Under the pieces are notes generated by a model, which had not been told where the DNA came from, made no database searches, and was given only the letters and a program-made list of their open reading frames with translations. The position numbers were made by a program, and so were the translations under genes. A stretch of 64,000 nucleotides of DNA from Viola odorata (taxonomy: Eukaryota > Streptophyta > Magnoliopsida > Malpighiales > Violaceae). This document shows positions 21,214 to 32,715 of this stretch, piece by piece (within the stretch, counting starts at the first letter, position 1; the number at the start of each line of letters is the position of its first letter). Location of the stretch: the NCBI GenBank assembly GCA_963691705.1, contig OY829541.1, positions 34,236,719 to 34,300,718 of the forward strand, read 5' to 3'.

Positions 21214-21471
21214 TGACTCATTTGGCACCTATACTTCTTATGTATGACACATTTGACACCTCCCACGAACGGCATCACCGTTCCTCCGTTATCCGCCCAC
21301 GTGGCATGCCACGTCATAAACAGTGATGACGTGGCATGCCACGCGGCGTGCCACGTGGGCAGATAACGGAGGAACGGTGACGCCGTTCGTGGGAGGTGCC
21401 AAATGTGTCATACGTAAGAAGTATAGGTGATTTTTAAACCGTTTTTTGAATAGAGGTGACAAATGAGTCAA
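21214..21471. mobile_element. Fold-back MITE-like element
   Basis: TGACTCATTTGGCACCTATA at the left is matched in reverse complement at the right (ending ACAAATGAGTCA), and the arms continue through CACGAACGGC and CCGTTATC to a centre of GTGGCATGCCAC palindromes. The right arm carries an extra 25-30 bp (TTTTTAAACCGTTTTTTG). I find no clean target duplication, so the superfamily is open. Confidence 0.7.
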
Positions 21472-21529
21472 TCAATTCAGGTACAAGTGCCTTTTTTGGA
21501 TTTAAACCATTTCCAATCCCAAGCAATAC

Positions 21530-21617
21530 CTTTTGAGAATGTGCAAGAGCCTTGTTGCTGTTGACTCCCGGCTCAGCTTGTGAGTCAATGGCTTCCACAA
21601 TAGTGTCCAAAATCATA
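21530..21617 (-). CDS. Penultimate exon of the unrecognised host gene
   Basis: On the minus strand an acceptor (TTGATGTGTAG) precedes 88 nt that leave one base and then 29 whole codons, starting MILDTIVEAIDSQAEPG and ending ALAHSQK. A donor AAAAG|GTATTG follows. The exon ends on a codon boundary, matching the boundary at which the exon at 654-917 begins. The peptide is hydrophilic and helix-prone like the last exon. I do not recognise the gene. Earlier exons are not obvious between here and the F-box gene. Confidence 0.5.
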
Positions 21618-22719
21618 CTACACATCAAAAATATTCACTCATCAAAAAGCTGGACGGAGAAAAATCCAAAATTTTCTAACAGACTCTTTTATCGAGTAAA
21701 ATATATAGATAACCTTATGCTCATAAAAATAGCTGTTACATTTAATACTAATACATTGATGTTCCAGACAGCAATTTGAAATTATTTTAATAAATCCATA
21801 ACAACCATTAACAAGGCATAAAAAGAGCAGTAATACACATTATGATGCTTTAGACTTCTATTAACAGAAAGGTTAAATTGAATTACTTTTGACATATACA
21901 AGTTAAAATCATCAGTAGTACAAACAAACCCTTAATTAGTTGTTAATAAAATCTACAACCCAAGAATGCATGTAACATGAAGCCCTAGAGCCATTAACAT
22001 AAGAATTCCCCAGAATCATTTAGCACCTTAAATTCGTGAAAAACGTTAAAACGACAACAATAGAGAAGCAATGCAAGCTAGGGGGTGTAAGGTATACCAT
22101 TGGTGAACATGCAAGCAGAGAAAATGACCGGGGAACTATAAATGACAACTGAATTAGGCGATATTGAGCTTGGCTTGGATTTTCTAATATGCTAATCAAA
22201 AATAGGTACCTACAATATGAAATAGGCTTTGTTTGTTCTTCTGTTTAAACATTGGTGGAATGAAAGCATTTATCTAATAGTGCAAACTGAGGTGTTCATG
22301 CTTGTATTTTGCTAGGTGTCCTTTCAGGTGTCGCACAAGGTACGGATATACATAAAAAAGAAAGTACCAATTGAGTATACAGAAACTTAATCAGCCTCTT
22401 TAAACTTTTAGATAATTATCAAAAGGCTTTCCTATCCTGACAGGTGTACGCCATTTCCTTCTTCAGATGATTCTTAGATTAGCTAGACTATAAGCTTTTG
22501 CTCAAATAATACGTATCCTATTTTATCATTACCTACATACAGATAGAGCTAAATCAAACAGGAGCTCAAGGACTACAACCTTGGATCACCAAATACAGTT
22601 CAACTTCAAAGTAATAATGAAGTGAGTACAAACCTCGTAACAATAATGCAGGGATCTATCTAATGATATTAGTAATAATTGATCTCCAAAGTAAAGAATG
22701 TGAAAGGGAGAAAAGACTG
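21618..22719. other. Non-coding stretch between host genes
   Basis: AT-rich without convincing coding frames. On the minus strand it is upstream intron of the broken host gene and/or the 3' flank of the F-box gene. No repeats stand out. Confidence 0.4.
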
Positions 22720-23880
22720 TTACCTAAACTTCCTCTTCATGCAGCTTGGTTTCTCAACCAGCTTTATATGACTGGACGCATTCAGCAGACCTAGACTCTC
22801 TACAAAGGAACTGGCATAAAAGCAGGATTCATCCCCATAACCCACCTCAGAGTGATTGATTGCTTTGGTCTGAGGGTTATAAGACACCATCTCACCACTC
22901 TTGGCCATTAATAATTCTCCATTATTCCTAAAAACTACCGAACCGAAAGAAAGCTGGTAATCAACAATGGCATGTTTGGTCCATGATCCCTCCACACCAA
23001 ACTCCTTCATCATCCACACGTCACAAGACCATCTCCATTTCTCAAGAACAGCAAGGGACTGCTCAAATACTGAAACTGACATGTCCCCAATCGACCCAGC
23101 AGCCAAACTTTCAGGCAGCATCATCTCACCAAATGACTCATTACTTAAATCAAACGACAGAACAAAATTCTGGTTTTTTCCATTTACCTCCCGGCAGGCA
23201 AGCCAATGAATAACTCCATTGACAAAAGCTTGATCCCACTTGCCATAATGCATCCGACATGGAGGGACAGAAACATCAAGGTTCCTCCAAAAACCTGCAT
23301 TGGTCGAATAAACCTCAACCTTGGCAGGGCGTTTGAGGTTCCTCCCCAGTGGTTTCTTCTTTGTTTTCCAAACATTCACAAGCCTGACAACCTTGTAATC
23401 CTTCAATCGCGAATCAAAGCCAAACCCATCAACCGCAAGATAAGGGCCGTGGATGTGACAGGAGAAGGCAGGAGGGGGAAGCTTCAAAGCCTTCCGAATC
23501 GACGGGTTCCACAAAATCAGGTTATGGGTGTAGCACCCGAAATCATCCAGAAAGAAAACGACGCCGTTGCAGGACCCGACGACATTGAAACACTTGTTGA
23601 GGCTCTCGTAAGGGAGTTCCAGTTCCAGCAACTGATCAAACGACGCATCATCGGAGCGGAGGGAGAAGAATTCAGACTTACCCGGATGGAAACAGCGGCG
23701 GAGGAGGAGCAAAGGATTGGTGTTGTGGGCAAGGGAGAGGTGGAGATGGGCGGCGATAAAGAGATGACCGGTGATGAGAGCGTTCCATGACTTGGATGCG
23801 AATCGGAATCGGACCAGAGATTTTATGGGTAGTCGGGTTAGGATCTCGATCAAGACTTCTTGAGGTAGGTGATCGAGCAT
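22720..23880 (-). CDS. F-box protein with F-box-associated (FBA) domain, 386 aa
   Basis: Substrate receptor of an SCF ubiquitin ligase: the F-box binds a SKP1-like protein and the C-terminal domain binds the target. Residues 1-45 form a good F-box (LPQEVLIEILTRLPIKSLVRFRF then SKSWNALI). About 95-360 is the FBA repeat region typical of plant F-box families: SCNGVVFF, LWNPSIRKALKLP, GFGFDSRLKDYKVVR, VEVYSTNAGFWRNL, NGVIHWLA, ILSFD-like VLSFDLSNESF, and W-rich strands near 255-275. Length and domain order are normal and the frame is unbroken, so it looks functional. ATG at 23880 chosen because the F-box begins within five residues. The stop TAA at 22720-22722 overlaps an AG|GTAACA donor-like site, so a short extra exon is possible. 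Confidence 0.9.
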   Translation of the reverse strand: MLDHLPQEVLIEILTRLPIKSLVRFRFASKSWNALITGHLFIAAHLHLSLAHNTNPLLLLRRCFHPGKSEFFSLRSDDASFDQLLELELPYESLNKCFNVVGSCNGVVFFLDDFGCYTHNLILWNPSIRKALKLPPPAFSCHIHGPYLAVDGFGFDSRLKDYKVVRLVNVWKTKKKPLGRNLKRPAKVEVYSTNAGFWRNLDVSVPPCRMHYGKWDQAFVNGVIHWLACREVNGKNQNFVLSFDLSNESFGEMMLPESLAAGSIGDMSVSVFEQSLAVLEKWRWSCDVWMMKEFGVEGSWTKHAIVDYQLSFGSVVFRNNGELLMAKSGEMVSYNPQTKAINHSEVGYGDESCFYASSFVESLGLLNASSHIKLVEKPSCMKRKFR

Positions 23881-24610
23881 TTCTGGTCGTTCTGCACCTT
23901 CCCTTCTCCCACTTTCGAGTTGAGTAAGGAGACGTGTGAGACTTTTTTAAATTCCTTGAATCCTGCAAACTTCCACGCTATTTTGTTTCTCCGCCAAATT
24001 TGTAATTTTCCATATTTTTCATATTTTCTGAATTTTTTTAATTGGCCTCCAAATTCGTCAACGGTTCTTTATTCCTCAAGTTCTGTTTACCTGTTTGAGG
24101 ATATCCTTAGAAATATAAAATACTACTTAAAAAACATACTTGCTATTTTTAGTTTTGATTTTCAAGAAAATTTAGTTTTTTAATCTATTTATTTTATTAG
24201 AGGAATAAAAATCTAACCTAAGTAGTTCCTGTTTTTATCCTTTATGGAAAATAAAAAGAACTAGTATCCAACGATAAAAAAAGCTCTCAACTTTTCCTAT
24301 CGAGTCTATGATCTCGATCTTTCAGCCTAGGTGGCAGAGGTCTTCCTCATCAAATCAGTGGCTTCAAGTAAGTCTTTTCGCTTTATTTAATTGAATTTAA
24401 ATTTTTGGTTCTTAATCCCAACTAGATCTCTTCTGATCCTTTCATCCTTTGATTTAAATTTGATATCTATTTCAATTTTAAACCCCAACTCTTATCCTCT
24501 GCCGGATACAATCCTCTGCACCTTAATTTCTACCCTCCCTCTTTATCCGGTAATTTGTATTTAATTGAGTCCTTCCTTGATAAATCTACCGAGTAGTCTA
24601 ACCATATCTG
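23881..24610. other. F-box gene upstream region and LINE 5' flank
   Basis: Immediately upstream of the F-box ATG on the minus strand, so it contains its promoter and 5' UTR. From about 24280 it becomes pyrimidine-rich and may be the start of the LINE. No gene recognised. Confidence 0.4.
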
Positions 24611-25818
24611 ATGACTCTAGATATTTTTAAACGTACAACACAGTGCTACTATATATCTTATTCGCGTTTTCTACCTCCAAACTTCTCCTTTTTTCTTTCT
24701 CTCTGTCATATGTTCACTCGCTTCTCCCTTAAGAGAATGAGAAATTATTTAGGATTACCTATGGTGAAGGGTGGTAGATCGAGTTCGTCGGACCCTGAGT
24801 CAATTAATGGATCTGAGCCACGGAGGGGTACAGCAAGACTCGAGCAGGGGAGGGGTGGAGAGGCCCTAGTGGGTGAGATAGTGGGTAGGATGACAAAAAT
24901 TATTTTAGAGAGTGACTTAGTGGAGAAGATGTAGGGTAGTGGGTCAAACTTAATTAAATTGGAATCAACTTTCTTCTAATTTGTTACATCCTTTTCTGGA
25001 AAACTAATTAAAGGAGTGGGGGAGGACATGGTTGTGACGGTTGGGACGCGTGGCAATGGGCTGAGCACGTGGGCAGAGGGTGCGGAGCAGGCCGGCGCTG
25101 GGGTGCGGCTTGGTGGGCCGTGGGACCTGACCGGGGCTGGGCTGCCTGGTGGGCTGAAGCCCATCTTGGGTGAATCAGCAGCTGGCCCGGATAGTAAAGA
25201 AGGGACGCTGATTTTGGTTGAAAAGGATAATGGGCTGGGCTTGGATATGAAGGGCCACGGGCTGGGTTTGGATGGGAAGGATTTGAGACAGGGATTGGTT
25301 GTGGCAGCAGATGGGCCACTGGCCCAGGCTGAAAATAAAGGGTTGGCCCGGATGGAATTAGTGAGGGTTTGACCCTAGGCCTCTTTAGAGGGGCAACTTT
25401 AAGCGACGAGGCGGAAGAGGATCTGGAGGAAGACCCGGAATTTTTTAGCCCTCTACCACCAGTCCCTACACACTCATGGGGCTCCCATAATGCTGCAGAG
25501 ATCATAAAGGGGGCACAGAGGCATGAGGACATAACCACAGGTCGGGCCGGCAAAAGGAAAATTCGTGGGGCTAGAATAATTCGCACAACCCGAAAAAAAG
25601 TGCGACAATCCGTGGACCATTTAGCGCAAGGTAAGGAATTGGGCATGGTTATGCCTCTTTGTAGTTTCTCGCTGAAGAGAGTCTTGGGAGATCAGGAGGA
25701 GAAAGAACTCGGGGATCCACCATTCGCTTTGCCCAAGAAGGGAAGCAACAAGCATTGGGATGGTGATGAATCTACTAGTCAGGCGGCGGTTGCTGAGCAA
25801 CCCCGCCCAGAGCCATGA
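24611..25818 (+). pseudogene. LINE ORF1 remnant
   Basis: Pieces in two frames: 24611-24934 and 25016-25372 in one, 25369-25818 in another. The middle is Gly/Leu/Asp-rich (repeats of GLGLD), the end is acidic then strongly basic (GKRKIRGARIIRTTRKKVRQ), as expected near the C-terminus of a nucleic-acid-binding ORF1. I do not see the DUF4283-type domain or a CCHC knuckle, so either the 5' part is lost or the protein is atypical. The stop TGA at 25816-25818 overlaps the ORF2 start ATG at 25815 (ATGA). Confidence 0.6.
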
Positions 25819-28800
25819 GTCTCCTATTCTGGAACTGTCGGGGGCTTGGGAACCCTCAGGCGAGTGCTAACTTTTCGAAGTTATTAGGATTAGAGCTCCC
25901 AAACTTAATTTTCCTGTCTGAAACAAAATTGTACGTGCACGAATTTCAAAAGTTTAATAATAAATGGTCTTTTCCTTATGTTCTTGTCGTTGATTGTGAG
26001 GGTGACACTAGAAGAAGAGGTCTGGCCTTATTGTGTAGAAATGATATTTCCGTTAATGTCTTGCGTAGTGATGCTCACTGTATTGATATTGAACTTCTGA
26101 ATGGTCTGTCAAATGGCCCCCCTTGGAGATTTACTGGCATATATGGTTGGCCATCTAGGGCGGATAAACACAAGACATGGGACATGATTAGGAATATAAG
26201 AGATATGAGTCCGCTCCCATGGCTTTGTGTGGGGGACTTTAATGAAGTCATGTGGGGACATGAGAAACTTGGTGGCTCGGAAAGACAGTTCAATGATATG
26301 GATGAATTTCGGTGCGCCCTAGACCACTGTGATCTTATAGACCTTGGTTTTTCAGGGCCAAAAATTACCTGGTGTAACAACCAAAGGGGTAATGGCACTA
26401 TCATGGAGAGACTAGACAGAGGGACGGCAAATGAGAAGTGGATGAGTTGTTTCCCCGATGCCATTGTTAAACACCTCCATCGCTTCGGATCTGACCATTG
26501 CCCTATCCTGATTCAGCTGACCCCTAGGGTTGATAGATCATCGAGGGGGAAAGTATTTCGTTTCGAGGCTGCCTGGCTCTAGGATGAGTCATGTTTCGAC
26601 TTTGTTAAAAGGTTGTGGAATGGGAGAGAGAGTCAGGCAAATGGGGACTCACTAGATAACCGATTAGTACGATGCGGGGTAGAGTTGTCGCGATGGAGTA
26701 AGGAGGTCTTTGGTAATGTGCACAGATCCATTGTGCAGAAAAGAGAACATTTGGGATGGCTCCAGATGCAACCAAGCTCAAACTCCACCCTCGATGAGAT
26801 TGAGAAAGTTGGAAAAGCAATTGAGGAGCTCATCCATCGAGATGAGGTGATGTGGAAACAACGGTCACGAGTCCTATGGCTCGAAGAGGGAGATAGGAAC
26901 ACAAAATTCTTCCATGCCCGAGCTTCGCAACGTAAGAAGAAGAATACAATTGAGAGAATCCAAGACGAGTCTGGTCAGTGGAGTGAGTCTCGTGAGGAAG
27001 TAGAGGCGATAGTCCTAGATTATTATAAGACCCTATTCTCTTCTGGTGAAAGCGACCTATCCTCAAATGTCCTACATTCCATAAACCCCCGTGTGTCCTA
27101 CTCCATGAATTTTAATCTTGATCGGATTTTCACTAAAGATGAAGTTTTTAAAGCTCTTAAACAGATGCATCCTACGAAGGCCCCCGGGCCGGACGGAATG
27201 CCTCCTTTATTTTTTCAAAAATTTTGGTATGTTTTAGAAAATCCTGTTTGCAAAGCCGTCCTTGGAATCCTGAATGATGGGGAAGACCCTGCCTACCTCA
27301 ACCATACCTTTATCACCCTCATTCCTAAAATAGCCAACCCCTCAAATTGCTCCTAGTTTCGCCCGATTAGCTTGTGTAATGTAGTCTTCAAGCTGATAAC
27401 CAAAGTTCTTGCGAATCGCCTGAAACAAATCTTGCCTAGTATAGTATCAGAGAATCAAAGCACCTTTGTTCCAGGCAGACTCATAACCGATAACGCTCTG
27501 ATAGCCCAAGAGATCTTCCATGGGATGAACTCTAAACGCTCGGGTCCAGGATGGATGAGCGTCAAGCTAGATATGAGTAAGGCCTATGACAGAGTGGAGT
27601 GGAACTTCTTAGAGGCAATCATGACCCGCATGGGCTTCTCACCTAGATGGACATCTTTGGTGATGCAATATGTCTCAACGGTCTCCTACGCCATCCTCCT
27701 TAATGGGGCCCCGGGACCTACGTTCTATCCAGAAAGGGGCCTCCGGCAGGGAGATCCATTATCCCCTTATCTCTTTGTGTTGTGTGCTGAGGGCCTTTCA
27801 GCGATACTTCAGAATGCAGCCGCGACCAACAGGATACATGGATACAGGGTATGCCCGGGCAGCCCACAGGTCAGTCATCTGTTCTATGTGGATGACAGTC
27901 TCATTTTTGCGAAAGCGGAGGAAGGAGAGGCATCAGTCATTAGCTCCATTCTGAAGGACTACAAGAAAGCCTCTGGCCAGAAAGTAAATCTAGCAAAATC
28001 ATAAGTGTGCTTCAGCAAGAACGTAGGCCATGACGCTAGAATACTGGTAAAATAAAGACTAGTAATGGTGGAGACGAAATCCCATGCCAGGTATTTGGGA
28101 CTTCCTGTGTCTTTTGGCCGATCGAAGAGAGGGATGTTCGCATCGATCCGTGATAGGATTTGCAAGAGGCTGGGAGGGTGGAAAGAGAAAAGGCTATCCC
28201 AGGCAGGGAGAGATGTTCTAATTAAATCAGTCATCCAGTCCATCCCGACGTATATGATGAGTTGTTTTGAGATCCCAATCTCCATCTGCGAGGAAATAGA
28301 AAAGACGACCAGAAGATTCTGGTGGGGGGGAAACTCGGATGAACGTAAGATGCACTGGGTGTCTTGGGATAAGCTTTGTAGATCTAAGGAGGTGGGAGGA
28401 ATGGGGTTTCGGAAAGTCAGAGATTTCAATCTTGCGCTTCTAGCCAAACAAGGGTGGCGGCTGCATAAAAACCCAAACTCACTGCTCTCTCAAATTTAGA
28501 AAGCGAGGTACTTCCCCCAATCAGATTTCTTAGAGGCTGGGATGGGCTCTCGCCCTAGTTATGCATGACGAAGTACTCTGGCAGGAAGAACCGTGCTACA
28601 CAAAGGTTGCTTCTAGAGGGTAGGGAACGGCGACCGAATACGGATTTAGAAAGTGTCGTGGCTTCCGACAGGGGTAAATGGGATGATTACATCGCTAGTG
28701 ACGGGCCTCGACGAGGAGGCAACAGTGGCTGAACTTATTGACAGGGAGCGAAGGTGCTGGAAGACTGAACTAGTGGAGCAACTATTTCTACCATAGGAAA

Positions 28801-29881
28801 TATCAGCGATATTAAGCCTACCGCTTAGTCGGAATGAGGCGAATGATACTCTTGTGTGGAGAGGAACCACAAATGGGAAGTATTCAGTCCGAAGCGGATA
28901 CCACTGCCTTATGACAGTAACGTCGCAAGAGTGCCCGGATACCAGCAGAAGCTGGTGGAAATTCTTGTGGGGGCTTACTATCCCTCCAAAGTTTAAAAAT
29001 TTCATGTGGAGACTGGGTAATGGCTCCCTCCCAACCAGAGTAAACCTAGTAAGGAGAGGTGTATCAGTGGACCCAGTGTGTTCCTGTTGCAATGAAGCGA
29101 CGGAATCGACCCCACATTTGTTGGTGTCTTGCCCATTTGCAAGGGGAGTGTGGGGAAAGTTTGCTTTCTGGGAGAGAGTTTCGGGGTTGCAAGGTGACAA
29201 TTGGGTGAATTGGCTAGCAGGGCTAACGACATCATTGGATGTATCGGATATTGAGCAGCTCATCTCCATCCTCTGGTCCCTATGGACATCGAGGGATAAC
29301 AGGATTTTTCGCCAGTGCAGTGAATCAACCCAAGAGGTTGTTATTAGAGGCGGGAAATTATTATCTAATTTCAAGGAGGCATGATGTCCGCAACAGAGGC
29401 TCGCTGCCCCGAATCCCCAACCTGTCGGCGCGAAATGGCAGCCTCCAATCCCGGGGGTGGTAAAGCTGAACACGGACGCAGCGATAGAGGCCACGGGAAT
29501 TGGATTGGGCTTTATTGCTCGGGATGCTAGGGGTGAAACAGTATTCTCAGGAGCAATTTACCTTCCGCATAGAACTGAGGTGCAAACAGCGGAGGCCCTG
29601 GCACTTAGAGACGCTATTACCCAGGCTCGTCAATGGGGTTGGGACAAGATTATTGTTGAGTCTGACTGCCTGCAAAACATCCAAGCCCTGACCAATGGCA
29701 ATTTCCCTTTAAGCTATGCAGGATTGGTGCTGGAGGAGGTGGCACACCTGGCTTCTACTTTCCACAGTTGCTCATTTGTGCACGTAAGACGGTCCGCGAA
29801 TACCCCAGCACATGAGTTAGGCCAATTGGCTTTGATTTCCAGTTTAGGAAATGTATGGATAGGGGAATGCCCCGAGGCGAT
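25815..29881 (+). pseudogene. LINE ORF2: EN-RT-zf-RNase H with ten in-frame stops
   Basis: One continuous phase from ATG 25815. Endonuclease 25815-26500: WNCRGLGNP, SETKLY, GDFNEVMW, SDH at 26490-26498. RT about 27130-28000: APGPDGM, FRPISL, DMSKAYDRVEW, RQGDPLSPYLF, catalytic YVDD at 27885-27896. Zinc-binding zf-RVT region about 28950-29150 (CSCCNEATESTPHLLVSCPF). RNase H 29457-29881 (LNTDAA, QTAEALAL, ESDCL). In-frame stops: 26580 TAG, 27354 TAG, 28002 TAA, 28053 TAA, 28497 TAG, 28566 TGA, 28614 TAG, 28647 TAG, 28794 TAG and 29382 TGA. There is no frameshift. Coding resumes at 37091 after the LTR element and ends at 37119-37121. Confidence 0.9.
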
Positions 29882-31424
29882 TGACTGATGTCGTTCTCAA
29901 CCATAAATAAAAAGATACAATTCGGTGCTAAACCACAAAATATAATGTAGATAGTAGTGAAAGGTTCGAACACGGGGAGGAAATCTTTGAGTAATTTGTA
30001 TTTTTCTTGTTAAAAACCAAATCGGAACAAAGTTGGGGGGAGTTTTTGTAATTAAAACCAAATTAAAAACAGTACTTTGAATGTAAATCAGTAGTGACAG
30101 TAGCATGCACGAATTATAACTGAAAATGTGAGTGAAATCAGATATAGAGAGGCAATCCTTGGTAGAGATTTAAACAAGGTGACTATCCTTTGTTATTTGA
30201 TCATTGACAAAACATATTCTGAAATGGATTTATAGAGATGTTATAGGAACAAGAGACACTCTAAATTCCCAGGTTTCCCCCTATACAAGTCGATTAAAAG
30301 AGGCCCTCTAATAACGACCCTAACCTTCCTAACAATTTGTCAAGTTGCTGGAAAATTGTAACCATACGGGAAACCCATCCCTAGGCCTAGGGATAGATAC
30401 GGTACTCAGCCCTGAACCTAGACCCATTCTTTCCTTTCTACCTAGATCCTAAAGACAAGTCTTATGTCAAATATTCACTAGTTGTCTACTCAATCTTCAT
30501 AAATGTAGGAATCACACTGAACATAAATGAAACTGACATTACCCATTCAAATTAAATCAAGAGTTGATCAAGCTTTTAATTCAACAAGAACAAGTTTTAA
30601 CAATTAAAGTGAGAAGAAAAGAGATATAAAAACATTCATATTAATTCCAATAAAAGTCTCACAACAACATGGATAGTCAACCTCTAATCTCTACCAAGAA
30701 TCAGAGGTAATTAGCTACAATACATAATTAAAATTACAAATAAAAACTATTGTTCAAAGTAAAACAAATCTGGAAAATGGTGGTGAAGAAGTGCAGCCCG
30801 CTCTCCTTGCTGTCCTCGTCTCCTCTCTCTCTCTGTCCGAATGTGATGATGTTCAACCTCCTCCTTGGACGAAAGTCTTCTCTTTCTATAGCTCAGCCAT
30901 GCCCTCTCACAACTCCCCAAGGAGCAAGCACTCAAGGGACAAACAATGCAAGCATGCGGCTCCAACAACAAGGAAGAGACAAGAATAAATTCTTGTCTAG
31001 CACTAAGAGGGATGGAATATATTCCTATGGAGTCTCCAAGGAGTTCTTGAGTCAAAGGAAATAAGGGAACACGAGATAGTGGAGTTTAAAAACTGTCTAG
31101 CATGCTCAGGGGACAAGAAAAGCACTAAGAAATAAATTAATCCTCGACACGCATAAACAAGGGCGGACTGCCCAGAATTTCACCAGATCGCCTGACTCAT
31201 CCCTAGGCCTAGGGATGAGTAAGGGAAAATTTCTGCAATCATCCTCCAAAACGGCCATGATTGAAAAATGCTCTATCTTTCACCAAATCAACTCCTTTTC
31301 CTTCCAACTGATCTTTCAAGCCTGAACAAAGGAAAAGGGAAGTAAATGGCCAAAAGAAGCAATCAAATGCTCTCAAAACATAAGATAAAGAGAGCATAAA
31401 TCATCGAATATAAACAACCAATCA
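29882..31424 (-). repeat. 3' LTR of the Athila-like element
   Basis: 1543 bp, TG...CA ended (TGACTGATGTCG to AACCAATCA on the plus strand). It contains two copies of the ATCCCTAGGCCTAGGGAT palindrome (30377-30394 and 31199-31216). Confidence 0.95.
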
Positions 31425-31462
31425 AACCCCCCACACTTGAACCATGCTTGCCCCCAAGCATG
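31425..31462 (-). promoter_or_regulatory. Polypurine tract and adjacent hairpin
   Basis: On the minus strand GTTCAAGTGTGGGGGGTT (31442-31425) abuts the LTR and is the plus-strand primer candidate. Directly before it is a perfect stem-loop, CATGCTTG-GGGG-CAAGCATG (31462-31443). Confidence 0.75.
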
Positions 31463-32715
31463 AACTCAAGACATAAAGAAACACAAAGAAAACAGACAAT
31501 CAGACACACAAACACACAAAATACACCCCCTTGATTAGAAAATCCAACTCTGGACTGAACTCAAGCAAAAACTTCAAGAATCAACTCCTCCAAGCAATGC
31601 TAAACTCCCCCAACATCACAAATGTACAAATATTTATATAGGAGCATAATAGCAAGCTGTCAACCAAGAAATATAATCCTAGAACCTCAAAACCGTCTCC
31701 TCCTATGGCTCTAAATCCACACACACTGCTGCTGACACATGCAAGAATTAAAAGAGCACAAACAGTAGTGAAGAACAAAGTTAAAACACATAGTGAGCCA
31801 AAGGCTTCTTTATTTTCCTCCACTTCTTTTATTCTATTTTTTTTTTCTTTTTCTTTGCTGCATTTTTTTTTTTTTTTCTTTCCTTCTTTCCTTCTTCCGC
31901 AATCATCTTTCTTTTCTTTTTTTCTTTTTTTTATTTTTTTTTTTCGAACTCAAACACAAGCACATGCAGACTTTTGGCTCTCCCCATGGTGCTATGATCG
32001 GCCCTAAATAAGGGGTTAGCACACGACCGATTGGAAGTTTCTCCAAGCTGGGATGATGGTGCCGAACCACCAACATCGTGCAGTCCAAAGGGTATGAAAA
32101 GAGAAGCCACACACAAGAATTTAAAGGGGTACACATGCAAGCAAAAATATAAAAACTGACAGCAGTGATGAGGCAGGGATCCTTATCCCTAGGCCTAGGG
32201 ATAGGGACGGCAAATCAGTCCTAGCAAAGCATTTCTTAGGACAGCTACACTTATCATACTTCTATTTAAATAAATGCACATATGCAACATAGGAAGTGTT
32301 CAGAACTGCTGGGAAGAGTTGATTGGAGAAGTGTTTGCATGAGTTCAGCCTAGAGATTGATTTTCAAACAAAGGGGTGCAAGACACACAAGAAAAACTTC
32401 ACAAAAACAGACTCGAAAAACATGCAAACACACGCACAAGCTACTAAAATAAACATGCAGAAGAAATAGGAAAAACTAAAGAAACTAAAAACAAACAAAC
32501 TGATCATGCATAAAAAATAATTAAAATCACACAATCAAGCATACAAAAACACACAAAATAAAACACGAAAGTGATCCATCCCCACACTTAAAGGACACAT
32601 TGTCCTCAATGTGAGAAAGAATCACAACACACAAAGACAAACACAAATAATAAAAACAGAAACAAAAAGAAAAGAAAAGGGAAAAGGAAAATAAAACCCA
32701 GGGGAGCAATTTGAT
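31463..32715 (-). other. Non-coding 3' region of the Athila-like element
   Basis: No reading frame. Contains a long T-rich run (31826-31945), one palindrome copy (32185-32202), and a second module of the same design as the LTR-proximal one: stem-loop CACATTG-AGGA-CAATGTG (32613-32596) followed on the minus strand by TTTAAGTGTGGGGATGG (32592-32576). This is where env-like coding would be in full-length Athila elements. Confidence 0.6.

Larger units (their letters stand above)
918..21529 (-). other. Giant intron filled by a MULE and nested elements
   Basis: Acceptor CAG at 918-920 and donor GTATTG at 21529-21524 (minus strand) bracket 20.6 kb. The non-transposon intron sequence is only about 918-1071 plus 20996-21213 and a few bases after the fold-back element, so the ancestral intron was a few hundred bases. 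Whether it is still spliced cannot be told from sequence. Confidence 0.5.

Noticed and set aside
23206..23790. Plus-strand ORF of 194 aa over the F-box gene
   Set aside because: It is a shadow of the F-box coding strand; the minus strand has clear domain motifs.
24611..24934. Independent small gene upstream of the LINE
   Set aside because: Same phase as the next ORF1 piece and similar composition, so it is better read as LINE ORF1 remnant.
30747..31064. About 100-aa ORFs on both strands of the Athila-like LTR (also 36408-36716)
   Set aside because: They lie within LTRs with no recognisable domain, and one strand's ORF is shortened by a single substitution between LTRs.
31826..31945. T-rich run as a LINE or SINE tail
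   Set aside because: It lies inside the Athila-like 3' region with no element border or duplication around it.
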